From: a bacterium
GTDB lineage: Bacteria; Planctomycetota; UBA1135; UBA2386
Assembly (NCBI GenBank): GCA_030432695.1
Contig: JAUILN010000008.1
Coordinates: forward strand, 62,001-126,000
DNA length: 64,000 nt
Reading direction: 5' to 3'
Positions 41,087 to 50,884 of the stretch are shown here, one piece after another. The translations under genes were made by a program, and so were the position numbers. The notes below the pieces were generated by a model that made no database searches, was not told the origin of the DNA, and saw nothing but the letters and a program-made list of their open reading frames with translations. How positions within the stretch are numbered: the stretch's first letter is position 1; every line of letters begins with the position of its first letter.

Positions 41087-43813
41087 ATGCACGGATCCCC
41101 GCGACCCGGTCCCGCATCGCTCCTGGCGGTCGCGGCAGCAGCTCTCGCCCTCGCTGCATCGATGGCCGCGCAGGAGGTTCCCTGGCCACGGCCGGTGGTC
41201 GAGGCCTCGCCGGTCCAGACCTGGGACTTCGGTGCCGAGGTCCGACCGTCCCCGGCCGAGGACTGGCGCCTGGTGAACGCCGTGGGCGGAGCCGACGAGG
41301 GCTTCTTGCGCATCGACAGTGCAGGCGAGGATCCGTACCTGATCGGTCCGGTCTTCGAGGCGCTGAGCGGTGAGTTCCTGGTCCGCGTGGTCTCGACGTC
41401 GACGATCCCCGGGACCAACGCGATCTACTGGTCGACGGCGGCGACGCCGGGGTTCGCGGAGTCACGCCGCGCCGACGACACGCAGGGGGTGCTGCGCATC
41501 GAGGACGGCTGCGCGGTGCGCGAGATCGTGCTCGGGCAAGTCGAGGGCCTGAGCCAGATCCGCCTCGACCCGGGCTCCGGTCCGGGTACGGCGCGGCTGA
41601 AGCGACTCGAACTCGTCGCACTGCGACGGGCGGACCTCTGGTGCGAGAGCCTCCGCTCCTGGACCGGCGACGGCGGCTCGGGCGCCCGCGTCGCCCTGCG
41701 CAACAGCGGCAAGGACTATCTGCCGCTACTCGGAGAGGAGTTCCCGCTCGCGCCAGGTGGCCTCCGCGAGATCTCCTTCAGTCAGGACGAGGGCGGCATG
41801 TTCGCCGAGTTCCGGCTCGACGAGTTCCTGCCAGAGCCAGCGCGGCGGGCAATCCACCCCCATGCGTTCGGGTCCGGCCATATCGACCTCCACGAACCGA
41901 CCGACCTCGCCGGTGACCTCGTCGCTCGGGCGCTTCCCGACGGACTCTGGCTACGCCGTGGCGGACTGCGTCTCGAAGCCGCGCGCGACGGTCTCGGTGC
42001 GGTGCTCCACGACGGACGGGAGGTCCACGCGATCCTGCATCCGATCGCGCTCCACGACGGCCTCGCGGTACGGTTCCGATGCCGCACGGACGGCGACGTC
42101 CTGCATCTCGAATCCGAGTCGGTCAACGGCTCGATCCGACTGCTCGACGGCTCCCAGGTCGACGTCCACCTCACCGCTACCGGTGCCGGCGACATCGAAG
42201 GCCCAGTGGTTCGTACCGCCGAGCCACACCTGCGCGCGGTCCTACCAGGCGTGGAGTTCCTGAGCCGCCGCGAGCCCTCGTCCTCGGACCGGGACTGCGA
42301 GACCGCCGCTCGGCTTCGGTTCGCTCCGGACCCGCGATGGATCACCTGGCCATTCGCAGCCATCGAGACCCGGGTCGATCTCGGACTGATCCGGACCAAC
42401 AGCCCCATTCCGTCCCGAACCCTCGCGGTCGCCTGGCGCCCCGCGATCCTCCAGCCGGTGTTCTCCGCCCCCGACCGCTACGACGGCCGCGCCGGCGCCC
42501 GCTTCGCGCTGCGTGGCCGCGCGATCCACGCCCGCCTCGACCTCGGCGCGAAGGACCTCGACGACGCGATCCTGCGCGGCGTCCGTGCGCTCCGCCTGCC
42601 CGACCCACCCGACGACGGCCTCGGCGCCTTGGCCTGGAAGGACCTCTGCCGCACCGCGCTCACCGGCCCGCTGTCCGACCCGGCCCAGGGCTGGGGCCAC
42701 TGCGCCGAACCCCGCTGGCCACGCCAGCCCTACGTCGACTTCGCCTCGGCGCTGTGGCGACTCGACGGCACCTGCCCACCGCTGCCCGGCGACCGGCCCC
42801 AGGTACCCGGCGGCGCCCACCTCCACGACGACGCCGCCTGCCTCGTGGGCCTGAACCCGCTGCTGTGGATGCGCCACCTCCGCGCCGAAGCGGTCCGCTT
42901 GATCGGCGAGCAGCAGGACGACGGGCAGTACGAGTACTCCGGCCCCTACCTCCGCGGCCACTTCGAGCACGACCCCTACGCCTCCGGCTACGGCGGTGAG
43001 CGCGCCGCGCGACTCCTCGAGATCGCCCGCGTCCTCGGCGACGACTCCGCGCTCGAAGCCGGCCTCCGCGCGCTCCGCGCCCTCGACCGCCACCACACCC
43101 CGCGCGGCGCACAGACCTGGGAGCTGTCGCTGCACACTCCCGACATCCTCGCCGCGGCCCACCTGGTCCGCGCGCACGTCCAGGCCTTCGAACTCACCGA
43201 CGACCCGAAGCACCTCCAGAAGGCTCGGCTCTGGGCAACCCGCGGCCTGCCGTTCGTCTACCTGCGCAAGGACCGCGACGTGATGCCGTACGCCACCATC
43301 GCGGTGTTCGGCGCTACCAACTGGCAGGCGCCGGTGTGGTTCGGCCAGCCGGTGCAGTGGTGTGGGCTGGTCTACGCCGACGCGCTGGCCCGCCTCGCCG
43401 CACACGACGACGACCCGCTGTGGCGGCAGGTCGCGACGGGCATCCTCGCCGCCGGCCGCGCGATGCAGTACCGCGACGGCCCCCTCGCCGGCTGCCTGCC
43501 CGACCTCTGGCTCCTCCCCGACCGCGCCGACGGTGGCGACGGAATCGGCGGCGGCCCGTCGATCAACCCCATCGCTCTGCTCCACCTCGACGCCCGGCTG
43601 CGCGGTCAGCCCTGGCAGATCCACACCGCACGGCGCGAGGTCGATCCGGGCGCGCGCGGCTTCCACGTCGCCACTCCCTACCCGGTGGACTGGAACCGCA
43701 AACTCGAGACCTTCGTGGTGCGCAAGCCCGACGACGGCTCCTACTACTCGTACGTCGTCGACGGAACGCGAACGGGCCGGACCAACGCGCGGCTGATCCG
43801 ACCCGACGATTGA
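41087..43813 (+). CDS. Large secreted protein of unknown function with alpha-helical toroid-like C-terminal half
   Basis: 908 residues with signal peptide (SLLAVAAAALALAASMAA, about 11-28). Residues about 30-480 are beta-rich, possibly several carbohydrate-binding-like sandwiches. The second half (about 490-860) shows regularly spaced helices with aromatic pairs typical of (alpha/alpha)6 barrels: GGAHLHDDAACLVGLNPLLW, EQQDDGQYEYSGPYLRGHFE, GGERAARLLEIARVLGDD, TPDILAAAHLVRAHVQAFEL, YATIAVFGATNWQAPVWFGQ and QWCGLVYADALARLA. Such barrels are common in polysaccharide lyases and glycosidases, so an enzyme acting on glycans is possible, but I cannot name the family. It stands alone, divergent from the copper-protein gene. 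Confidence 0.76.
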   Translation: MHGSPRPGPASLLAVAAAALALAASMAAQEVPWPRPVVEASPVQTWDFGAEVRPSPAEDWRLVNAVGGADEGFLRIDSAGEDPYLIGPVFEALSGEFLVRVVSTSTIPGTNAIYWSTAATPGFAESRRADDTQGVLRIEDGCAVREIVLGQVEGLSQIRLDPGSGPGTARLKRLELVALRRADLWCESLRSWTGDGGSGARVALRNSGKDYLPLLGEEFPLAPGGLREISFSQDEGGMFAEFRLDEFLPEPARRAIHPHAFGSGHIDLHEPTDLAGDLVARALPDGLWLRRGGLRLEAARDGLGAVLHDGREVHAILHPIALHDGLAVRFRCRTDGDVLHLESESVNGSIRLLDGSQVDVHLTATGAGDIEGPVVRTAEPHLRAVLPGVEFLSRREPSSSDRDCETAARLRFAPDPRWITWPFAAIETRVDLGLIRTNSPIPSRTLAVAWRPAILQPVFSAPDRYDGRAGARFALRGRAIHARLDLGAKDLDDAILRGVRALRLPDPPDDGLGALAWKDLCRTALTGPLSDPAQGWGHCAEPRWPRQPYVDFASALWRLDGTCPPLPGDRPQVPGGAHLHDDAACLVGLNPLLWMRHLRAEAVRLIGEQQDDGQYEYSGPYLRGHFEHDPYASGYGGERAARLLEIARVLGDDSALEAGLRALRALDRHHTPRGAQTWELSLHTPDILAAAHLVRAHVQAFELTDDPKHLQKARLWATRGLPFVYLRKDRDVMPYATIAVFGATNWQAPVWFGQPVQWCGLVYADALARLAAHDDDPLWRQVATGILAAGRAMQYRDGPLAGCLPDLWLLPDRADGGDGIGGGPSINPIALLHLDARLRGQPWQIHTARREVDPGARGFHVATPYPVDWNRKLETFVVRKPDDGSYYSYVVDGTRTGRTNARLIRPDD

Positions 43814-43845
43814 CTCACCCTTCGCTCGTCGCTCGTGGCGCCCGC

Positions 43846-44523
43846 TCACCAGCGAGTCGTACCCGGGATGTGCGGGCCGGCCTGACCCGGCGCATACAGA
43901 TCGCCACGGATCCGCGGACTCCAGTTGTTGAACCGGGCCCGATTGATCATCGCCCGCTGCTGCTCCAACTGGTGGTCGATGATCACCGGCTCGACGCCCG
44001 GGTCGGACTCGGTGGTCGCCTCGGCGGCGAGCGCCCAGCTCCAGCCGTTCGGATCCAGGTGCGCGTCGTTGGTGCGCGCCTTGATCTCGGTGACGTAGCC
44101 GTGGTCGGGCCAGAACGGGTAGCCGACCGGGTTCACCAGGCGGACGGCGGTGCTGCCGGCGACGTTGCCCTCGCTGTCGAGCACGTCGAGCCACACCCAG
44201 GCGTCGCGCTTCACCTCGTCGGTGGTGTTCTGGTAGTGGATCCGCGCCTGCAGGTAGACGTCGCCCGGCCAGCCGACCAGCTCCCAACGCCGCACGGTCA
44301 CCCGACCCACGCCTTCGAAGTCGAAGACCTGCTCCTTGTGCCCGGCGCGGAACAGCTCGGCCTTCTGCGCCTTCAGGTCCTCGTAGGGCGCCATCGCCTC
44401 GGCGACCCGCTGCTCGTACGGCTTGACCGGCGGCAGCTGCTGGCAGCCCGTCAGCAGCATCGACGAGCCGAGGGCCAGGGCGGACGCGAACAGCGGCAGG
44501 TTGCGCGGCATCATGCGTGACAT
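43846..44523 (-). CDS. Lipoprotein of unknown function
   Basis: 225 residues from the ATG at 44523, which has GGAG 8 bases upstream (further in-frame ATGs at 44514 and 44511 are less well placed). Lipobox in LGSSMLLTGCQQL. A helical stretch after the lipobox (QRVAEAMAPYEDLKAQKAEL) is followed by a beta-domain (VTVRRWELVGWPGDVYLQA, DAWVWLDVLDSEGN, AVRLVNPVGYPFW). The last 50 residues are polar with a basic end. It loosely recalls envelope lipoproteins of the DUF1425 type, but the similarity is too weak for a call. Monocistronic. Confidence 0.73.
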   Translation of the reverse strand: MSRMMPRNLPLFASALALGSSMLLTGCQQLPPVKPYEQRVAEAMAPYEDLKAQKAELFRAGHKEQVFDFEGVGRVTVRRWELVGWPGDVYLQARIHYQNTTDEVKRDAWVWLDVLDSEGNVAGSTAVRLVNPVGYPFWPDHGYVTEIKARTNDAHLDPNGWSWALAAEATTESDPGVEPVIIDHQLEQQRAMINRARFNNWSPRIRGDLYAPGQAGPHIPGTTRW

Positions 44524-44680
44524 CTTAGGGACTCCGATGGCGGACACGATCGCGGGAACGCTGCGCTCCCACGCGGTTTGTCCGTAGGACGGATCCGGCG
44601 GGAGCAACCTGCATGCCGATTCGGAGATCGGGGAAAATCACCGCCGGCCGCGCGCCCGGCTGCCTCCGTAGACGGCTGCC

Positions 44681-45724
44681 ATGCAACGCCTTGCAGCCTG
44701 CCTCGTGCTCCTCGCCGCGTTGTTCCCGAGTCTCGGGAACCCCGCCCTCGCCCAGGCCGACGCCCCGCCGGGTGCGCCAGCCGTCCTGCCGCCGGGACAC
44801 CTCGTCGTCCTCGGCCAGGCCGACGCCAGCGTCACGGTGATCGACACCGCGACCGGCAAGACAGTCGCCAGTCTCGAAGCGGCGGTCGCCCCGCACGAGG
44901 CGGTCGCGCTGCCCGACGGCAGCTCGGTCTGGATCATGCTCTACGGCGACCGGCAGACCATCGGCAGCGAGCTGCTCGAACTCCGCCTTGACGGCGACGA
45001 GGGTCCCCGCCTGGCTCGGACCTGCGACGTGGCCCCGTTCAGCCGGCCGCACGGCTGCGCGGCCGCGGACCCGAAGCACCTGTGGTTCACCTCGGAGACC
45101 ACCCGCAACCTGGTTCGATTCGACGTCGCCACCGGCCGCGTCGACCGCGCGGTCGGCCACGGTGGCGGTGCCGGCCACATGGTCGCCCTCGACGCCGCCC
45201 ACGACCGCGCCTTCGTCGCCAACATCGTCTCGCGCGACGTGGTCCGACTCGCGCTCACGCCGAGTTTCGCCCCCGACAGCGTGCTGCGCCGCGCCCTCGA
45301 CGACCCCGCACCCGAAGGCCTCGCCGTCACCCCGTCCGGCGCCGAGGTGTGGCTCGGCCACCGCCAGAACGGCGTGCTCGCGGTGGTCGACGCGAAGTCC
45401 ATGGAGCTCTCCGGCCGCCTGGAGATCGGCGGCCTGCCGTTCCGCCTGTGCTGCCCGTCAGACGAGCTGGTGCTGGTGACCGACGCGACCGGCGGCACGC
45501 TGGTGTTCGTCGACGCCCCGGCGCGCGAGGTCACTGCCCGCGTCGCACTCGGTGACACGCCGACCGGCATGACCCTGTCGCCCGACCGACGCTTCGTGGC
45601 GGTGTCGATGGCGGGCGAGAACGCCGCGGTGGTCGTCGATGTCACGTCCCGCGAGGTCGTCGCCCGCTACGACGTCGGCCAGAATCCGGACGGCATCGCC
45701 TGGGCACCGCCCCCCGCCGGGTAA
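44681..45724 (+). CDS. Secreted YVTN-type beta-propeller protein
   Basis: 347 residues with signal peptide (MQRLAACLVLLAALFPSLG). A seven-bladed-looking propeller of YVTN/40-residue repeats: SVTVIDTATGKTVASLEAAV, RNLVRFDVATGRVDRAVGHG, GLAVTPSGAEVWLGHRQNG, LAVVDAKSMELSGRLEIGG, FVDAPAREVTARVALGD, TGMTLSPDRRFVAVSMAGEN and VVDVTSREVVARYDVGQNPD. No catalytic residues recognised. Located between convergent neighbours; only 13 bp separate its stop from that of the next gene. Confidence 0.85.
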   Translation: MQRLAACLVLLAALFPSLGNPALAQADAPPGAPAVLPPGHLVVLGQADASVTVIDTATGKTVASLEAAVAPHEAVALPDGSSVWIMLYGDRQTIGSELLELRLDGDEGPRLARTCDVAPFSRPHGCAAADPKHLWFTSETTRNLVRFDVATGRVDRAVGHGGGAGHMVALDAAHDRAFVANIVSRDVVRLALTPSFAPDSVLRRALDDPAPEGLAVTPSGAEVWLGHRQNGVLAVVDAKSMELSGRLEIGGLPFRLCCPSDELVLVTDATGGTLVFVDAPAREVTARVALGDTPTGMTLSPDRRFVAVSMAGENAAVVVDVTSREVVARYDVGQNPDGIAWAPPPAG

Positions 45725-45737
45725 GCCACGGCGACGG

Positions 45738-46940
45738 TCAGGCGTTGACGACCACGCTGCCGCGCAGCGTCTCGCCGACCCGCTCCAGCGCCGGCCAGGG
45801 CAACAGTCCCAACTGGTGGATCACCGTGCCGACTCCACCGTGCACGCGGATCGTCTTCAGCGTCTGCGCCAGATCGCGCGGCGCGGTGAAGGCCGGCGCC
45901 TTGGGCTGCAGCACCGCGCGCACCCGTGCCTGGTCGGTCGGCTGACCCGACCACTCCTTGGCGATCTCCTGCGGCGTCTCGTCGACGTGCTCGATCACCA
46001 CCTCGTCGACGTGGTTGGCGATGACCTTCAGCGGCGCGCCGACCGCGTCGCCGGCGAACAACGAATGGAAGTGGGCGTGCAGCACGATCCGCACCCGGCC
46101 GTGGACCGTCGAGCGGATCTGGCGGAGGAGCTGCATGTAGACCGACAGCCGGTGGCTCCACAGCGCGAACAGCACCGCCTCGCCGAGCTCGCGCTCCAGG
46201 CGACGGAACGCTTCGGCGGGACGCAGGGGCCGCGGCGGCGACATCGGGTCGGAGCCCATCAGCCGCTGACGGACCAGCTCGCCGACCTTGGTGCGGATGG
46301 ACGCGGTGTCGAGGCCGGTGCGCGCCATGCTGTCACAGCAGGTGTCGCAGAAGCACACCGACAGCAGGAACTCCGCGTAGGTGTCGCGCGGCAATGCGGA
46401 GTCCATCGGGTCGACCGCGGCGCGTGGGCCGAGGAAGCCGAGCGACTGCAGCTCGATCGCCTCCAGGCCGTCGTGGTCGGCGAGGGCGTCGATCAGTCCG
46501 AGCGCGTAGCGCTGCACCTCGCTGCGCGCCGGGCACAGCGCCTCCAGGTGGCGGTGGCCGAAGCAGTCGACCATGCAGGAGGTCGGGTGCTGGCGTCCCA
46601 GCCGCGGCTGGTGGAGTGGTCGCGCCCAGGCCCACGGCTTCAGACCGGCGCGGCGCAGTTCGACGATCGCCGCTTCGAGCGGAGTCGCGCTGCCGGGCTG
46701 GACCACGGTCGACGCACGCGCGGCCAGCGGGCCATCGTGAGTCGGCGGGCGGAAGTGCACCACGCCGTCCTCGAGTTCGCGGATCGGCCCGTCGGGACAC
46801 CACGGCACCACCTGCCGCCCGCCAGCTTCGGTCACCGCCACCGCCACCTCGTCGAAGCCGAGGTCGCGCAGGCGCATCAGGCCGCCGTGGCCGACCAGGG
46901 CTTGGACGTCGCGGGGGTGGGCGTGGATCGCGTGGTGCAT
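45738..46940 (-). CDS. Putative TIM-barrel protein, glycosidase-like, unknown function
   Basis: 400 residues, no clear signal peptide. The order of beta-alpha units resembles the uncharacterised glycoside hydrolase-like (GHL10/DUF187) barrels: a strand-helix start LRDLGFDEVAVAVTEA, LKPWAWARPLHQPRLGRQHP, then DHDGLEAIELQSLGFLG, a Cys-rich turn SVCFCDTCCDSMARTGLD (such CFCxxC turns recur in these barrel proteins), VRIVLHAHFHSLFAG, VDEVVIEHVDE and RVHGGVGTVIHQ. Acidic residues at strand ends (E in IELQ and IEHVDE) could be catalytic. Downstream of the SMP-30-like gene by 77 bp on the same strand. Confidence 0.68.
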   Translation of the reverse strand: MHHAIHAHPRDVQALVGHGGLMRLRDLGFDEVAVAVTEAGGRQVVPWCPDGPIRELEDGVVHFRPPTHDGPLAARASTVVQPGSATPLEAAIVELRRAGLKPWAWARPLHQPRLGRQHPTSCMVDCFGHRHLEALCPARSEVQRYALGLIDALADHDGLEAIELQSLGFLGPRAAVDPMDSALPRDTYAEFLLSVCFCDTCCDSMARTGLDTASIRTKVGELVRQRLMGSDPMSPPRPLRPAEAFRRLERELGEAVLFALWSHRLSVYMQLLRQIRSTVHGRVRIVLHAHFHSLFAGDAVGAPLKVIANHVDEVVIEHVDETPQEIAKEWSGQPTDQARVRAVLQPKAPAFTAPRDLAQTLKTIRVHGGVGTVIHQLGLLPWPALERVGETLRGSVVVNA

Positions 46941-47017
46941 CGGAGCGGCGACTGGAAGGGGACTCGTCCTTCATCGGCGCGCGCCCCGCTCCGGGTGAAC
47001 CCCCGAACCCGAACCGG

Positions 47018-47986
47018 TCAATCGCGGTCGGTCAGTCGGACGAACACCACGCGGCTGGATTCCGAGAAGCGCGTCGTGGTGGCGATGGCCAGGGACCTGC
47101 CGTCCGGGCCGCCGAGCGCCATCCCGGTGACCGATGCAAGGTGGTGGTCGACCGGGATCGGCCACTCGGCGCGGCCGAGCCGCTCACCCGCGGGACCGAG
47201 GAACTGCAGGCCGCCGTGCGATCCGATCAGCAGGGTTCCCGAAGCCCACGGACCGGGCCCGTCGCCGAGCACCTCGATCGGCCCGCATCGGTCGACGCCG
47301 GGGAGCACGCTCGGGTCGCGGAGCCGACCGTTCCGATCCCGCCGGAACGCGATCAGGCGACCGGCCGAGCCGGACCAGTCGACCACGTAGACGCGGTCGC
47401 CGCCGGGACTGACCGCCACGGCGTCGGGGGCCTTCAAGTCCTCGTCGGCGATCCGGACGACCTCGCCACTCCGCTCGATGCGATACAGCCCCCCGAGCCC
47501 CGAGTTCGGCGGTGGTCCCTCGAGATCGGACAGCAGCGACATGCCGTCGCCCTTGTCGGTCAGCCACAACGCACCGTCCGCATCGAACGCGACGTCGGCG
47601 GGCATGTGGAACCGGGCTCCGTCGAAAGCGCCGGCGACCACGCGCCGACGACCGGACCCCGGTTCCCAGGACACGACCGAGCGGCTGTCCGACTCGACGA
47701 GGCGCAGCACGCCGTCGGCGCCAACGATCATCGACCGAGGAGACCCGAGCCCGGTCGCCACCGCCCGGATCGCGTCGGGGTCTTCGAGGTCGTAGAGCAC
47801 CCCCTCCCCATCCAGTCCCAGGAACCGCGAGCGACGTGGATCCCAGGCCAACGCGACCAGCGGAGCGCCGACATCGTGGGTCGAGACGATCCGCAGATCG
47901 ACCACGCGGTCGGCCGAACCGCTCGGCGTGCTGCACCCCACGAGGACCAGCAGCAGGCAGAGCCACCCCGCCATCCGCGCGTTCAT
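47018..47986 (-). CDS. SMP-30/NHL-type propeller lipoprotein
   Basis: 322 residues from the ATG at 47986 (SD GGAGG, 4 bases upstream) with lipobox LLLVLVGC. Six-bladed propeller pattern as in SMP-30/gluconolactonase and NHL proteins: PLVALAWDPRRSRFLGLDGEG, GSPRSMIVGADGVLRLVESD, MPADVAFDADGALWLTDKGD, GGLYRIERSGEVVRI, APDAVAVSPGGDRVYVVDWS and SVTGMALGGPDG. A lactonase metal site is not evident, so a binding role is equally possible. It begins inside the stop of the exodeoxyribonuclease gene (ATGA overlap) and is co-transcribed with it. Confidence 0.83.
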   Translation of the reverse strand: MNARMAGWLCLLLVLVGCSTPSGSADRVVDLRIVSTHDVGAPLVALAWDPRRSRFLGLDGEGVLYDLEDPDAIRAVATGLGSPRSMIVGADGVLRLVESDSRSVVSWEPGSGRRRVVAGAFDGARFHMPADVAFDADGALWLTDKGDGMSLLSDLEGPPPNSGLGGLYRIERSGEVVRIADEDLKAPDAVAVSPGGDRVYVVDWSGSAGRLIAFRRDRNGRLRDPSVLPGVDRCGPIEVLGDGPGPWASGTLLIGSHGGLQFLGPAGERLGRAEWPIPVDHHLASVTGMALGGPDGRSLAIATTTRFSESSRVVFVRLTDRD

Positions 47987-48747
47987 TCGACCTCCACCGT
48001 CACCGGACAGTGATCGCTCCCCTCGACGTCGCACAGGATCCGCGCGTCCTTCACCCGCGGCAGCAGCTCCTCGTTCACGCAGAAGTAGTCGAGCCGCCAG
48101 CCGATGTTCTTCTCGCGCGCGTTGTGCCGGTAGCTCCACCAGCTGTAGACGTCGGTCACGTCCGGATTGCGCTGCCGCCAGGTGTCGACGTAACCGGCCT
48201 TCAGGAACTCACCGAACCACTCGCGCTCGGCCGGCAGGAACCCGGGGTTACCGGTGTTCTGCTTCGGACGCGCCAGGTCGATCTCCTGGTGCGAGACGTT
48301 GTAGTCGCCGCCGAGTACCACGTGCCGCCCGGCCTTGCGTTGCTTCGCCAGGAACCCCAAGAGCCGCTTGCCGAAGCCCAACCGGTAGTCGATCCGCTTG
48401 CCGGCCTCCTGCGAGTTCGGGAAGTAGGCGCTGCCATAGAGCACGTCGCCGTAGCGGGCCCACAACACCCGCCCCTCGCTGTCGTATTCCGGATCACCGA
48501 TCCCCTCGATCCACTCGTCGGGCTCCTTGCGCGCATAGATCGCGACGCCGCTGTAGCCCTTCTTCTCCGCATGGTGGAAGCGGCTCACGTAGCCCGGCAC
48601 CTCGCGGATCTTCTTCGGCAGGTCGTCGGCGCGGGCCTTGGTCTCCTGCAGCAGACAGAGGTCGGGACCGGTGGCGGAGAGCCACTCGACGAAGCCCTTG
48701 CGGGCCACGGCCCGGAGGCCGTTGACGTTCCAGGAGATGCTCAGCAT
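47983..48747 (-). CDS. xthA: Exodeoxyribonuclease III
   Basis: 254 residues. AP endonuclease and 3'-5' exonuclease of base-excision repair; cytosolic, Mg-dependent. Signatures are all present: SWNVNGLRAV at the N-terminus, LCLLQETKA (metal Glu35), GYSGVAIYAR, the catalytic Tyr segment AYFPNSQEAGKRIDYRL, GDYNVSHQEIDLARPK (Asp/Asn pair), WWSYRHNAREKNIGWRLDYF and the terminal DVEGSDHCPV (Asp-His). Length is typical of the ExoA/Xth group. The downstream propeller lipoprotein overlaps its stop. The functional link between them is not obvious; the coupling may be merely positional. Confidence 0.96.
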   Translation of the reverse strand: MLSISWNVNGLRAVARKGFVEWLSATGPDLCLLQETKARADDLPKKIREVPGYVSRFHHAEKKGYSGVAIYARKEPDEWIEGIGDPEYDSEGRVLWARYGDVLYGSAYFPNSQEAGKRIDYRLGFGKRLLGFLAKQRKAGRHVVLGGDYNVSHQEIDLARPKQNTGNPGFLPAEREWFGEFLKAGYVDTWRQRNPDVTDVYSWWSYRHNAREKNIGWRLDYFCVNEELLPRVKDARILCDVEGSDHCPVTVEVE

Positions 48748-48884
48748 GGCGGCAGGCGCGCCATCTCACGCCGGCATCCCGCCGAGTGCAAAGGCCGATC
48801 GGGATCGTGCCGCGGCTTGCGAACCCAGGATTCGCTCGCCATCGTCTTCCGCCCCCGGCTCCCGCCGCAACCTTCCTCCTGTCG

Positions 48885-50807
48885 ATGCGCACCCTCCCGA
48901 CCACCCTCCCCGCCCTCGCGCTGCTGTGCGGCGCAACCCTCCTGGCACCGACGCTCCGCGCCCAGGACGAGGAGTCCCACGACCCGGCCGCCGCCCAGGC
49001 CGCCCGGGTCGCGGCCGGCACCCTACGAGTCCTCGGTCAACCGGTCCGAAGCCACGGCTCGATGATCAGCAGCGTGCAGTTCCACCCGAACGGCAGGTCC
49101 TGCGTCTCGGCCGGCTGGGATCGCGCGGCCCGCCTCTGGAATCTGGACGGCGAACGCGCGTCGCGCATCCTGCCGGTGGACGGCATCGCGTACTTCGCGG
49201 CGTTCTGCGGCGCAGGCCATGGCCGCGTGGTCGGCAGTGGGACCGACGACATCCTGCGCATCTGGGACGCGAAGACCGGCGAGCAGGTCGAGACGCTGAC
49301 CCCCGAGCAGGGCCCGCGGCGCGGCGGCGTGTCGCCCGACGGGTCGCTCCTGGTCCTGGCCTACGACGAGACCGACCACGTCGATCTGTTCGACGTCTCC
49401 AAAGGTCTCGAGAAGGTCGGCGAGCTGACCTGCGAGGGCTCCTCGAAGAACAACTTCGCCTGGTCGCCCGACGGCAAGTACCTGGTGGTCGGCGGCATCC
49501 TGCCCTCCAAGGTGTGGATCTTCGACGTGGCCGAGCGCAAGGAGGTCGCCACGATCGAGCCCGACAAGATGCCGAGTTCGCTGGCGGTGCGCGCCGATGG
49601 CGGTGCGCTGGCGATCGGCGGCTACGACGTGCTGACGGTCTGGTCGTTCCCCGAGCCCGGCGACGAGCCGACCGACTCGGTGAGCGGCTTCGACGCCTCG
49701 CTGTTCGGCCTGCAGTTCGTCTCCGACGAGGAGGTGCTGTTCGGCGACTCCGACGGCGGCATCACCCGACTGCACTTCGCGGGCGACGAACCGCACATCG
49801 TCTGGCAGAGCGTCGAGCACCGTGACACGGTGGCCGACCTGTCGATCGCGGCCGGGATCGTGGTGAGCGCGTCGTCGGACACCACCGTGCGGTTCTGGAA
49901 CGTCGATGACGGAACCGAGGTGCTGCGACCCGAGGGCAATCGCGACATGGTTCAGGCGGTCGCATTCAGCGCCGACGGCAAGACGTTGATCGCGGGTGAC
50001 TACGGCAACGTGGTCGCGGTGTACGACGCGGCCAAGGCCACCCTTCGCAGCAGCGAGATGGTGCACGGCAACTCGGTCAAGGTAGTTGGGGTCCGCGAGG
50101 ACGAGCTGGTGTCGGTGGCGGCCGACGGGACCTTCGCGCGCTTCGACCCGAAGACCGGGGCGGTCCGCGCGACCGGCGAACTCGACTGTGCCGAGGACTC
50201 CTACCTGATGGGTGGCGCGGTCCACCGCGGCGAGCTGTGGGGCGGCTATGCCGACGGGCAGGTGCGGATCCAGGCGCTCACCGACGGCACGACGCGCGCC
50301 GCGTTCGACCTCGACAGCGAGGAGTCGGTCGCCGACCTCGCGGTCTCGCCGGCGGGTGACCGGATCGTGGTCCGGGACGTCGCCGGCCAGGTGACGCTGC
50401 GCAAGGCGCCCGATGGCGAGCAGATCGCCGAGCTGTTCCAGCTCGAGGAGGACGGCACCACCGAGTCGGCATTCCTCGGCGCCGAGCGGGTCGTCACGGT
50501 CGACTCCGCGGGGACCCTGCGCATCCACTCGGCGGTCGACGGCGCGCAGATCTTCGAGGGCACGCTGGTCGACGAGGACGACACGGTCCAGTCGCTCGCC
50601 GCGACCACCGCCGGCGGTGGGCAGATCGCGGTCGGCACGATCGGCAACCTGATACTGCTCGACGGAGACGGCAAGGTCCTCGGCTCCACGCCCGACTTCG
50701 AGTCGATCCCGACCTCGATGGCCTTCTCGCCCGACGGCAAGGTCCTGGCCACCGGGATGATCGACGCGACGACGCTGCTCTGGCAGGTCGCGGCGCTGCG
50801 CGACTGA
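48885..50807 (+). CDS. Secreted WD40-repeat protein
   Basis: 640 residues from the ATG at 48885 with a signal peptide (TTLPALALLCGATLLAPTL). At least ten WD40-like blades, probably two propellers: ISSVQFHPNGRSCVSAGWDR, VVGSGTDDILRIWDAKTGEQ, NNFAWSPDGKYLVVGG, VADLSIAAGIVVSASSDTTV, VQAVAFSADGKTLIAGDYGN and TSMAFSPDGKVLATGMIDA, each with a terminal W/Y-D-type ending such as RLWNLDG or RFWNVDD. Probably a periplasmic protein-binding platform. Monocistronic, divergent from xthA. A 16-bp tandem repeat lies directly after its stop. Confidence 0.87.
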   Translation: MRTLPTTLPALALLCGATLLAPTLRAQDEESHDPAAAQAARVAAGTLRVLGQPVRSHGSMISSVQFHPNGRSCVSAGWDRAARLWNLDGERASRILPVDGIAYFAAFCGAGHGRVVGSGTDDILRIWDAKTGEQVETLTPEQGPRRGGVSPDGSLLVLAYDETDHVDLFDVSKGLEKVGELTCEGSSKNNFAWSPDGKYLVVGGILPSKVWIFDVAERKEVATIEPDKMPSSLAVRADGGALAIGGYDVLTVWSFPEPGDEPTDSVSGFDASLFGLQFVSDEEVLFGDSDGGITRLHFAGDEPHIVWQSVEHRDTVADLSIAAGIVVSASSDTTVRFWNVDDGTEVLRPEGNRDMVQAVAFSADGKTLIAGDYGNVVAVYDAAKATLRSSEMVHGNSVKVVGVREDELVSVAADGTFARFDPKTGAVRATGELDCAEDSYLMGGAVHRGELWGGYADGQVRIQALTDGTTRAAFDLDSEESVADLAVSPAGDRIVVRDVAGQVTLRKAPDGEQIAELFQLEEDGTTESAFLGAERVVTVDSAGTLRIHSAVDGAQIFEGTLVDEDDTVQSLAATTAGGGQIAVGTIGNLILLDGDGKVLGSTPDFESIPTSMAFSPDGKVLATGMIDATTLLWQVAALRD

Positions 50808-50813
50808 CGAGAA

Positions 50814-50845
50814 GTGCGAGGGCCGCGAGGTGCGAGGGCCGCGAC
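50814..50845. repeat. Two tandem copies of a 16-bp unit
   Basis: GTGCGAGGGCCGCGAG at 50814-50829 is repeated at 50830-50845 with one change in the last base. Located in the 77 bp between the WD40 gene and the FAD oxidoreductase gene. Confidence 0.75.
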
Positions 50846-50884
50846 GCCGTTGCGGCCCACCATGCCCACGGCGACGATGTGCCG

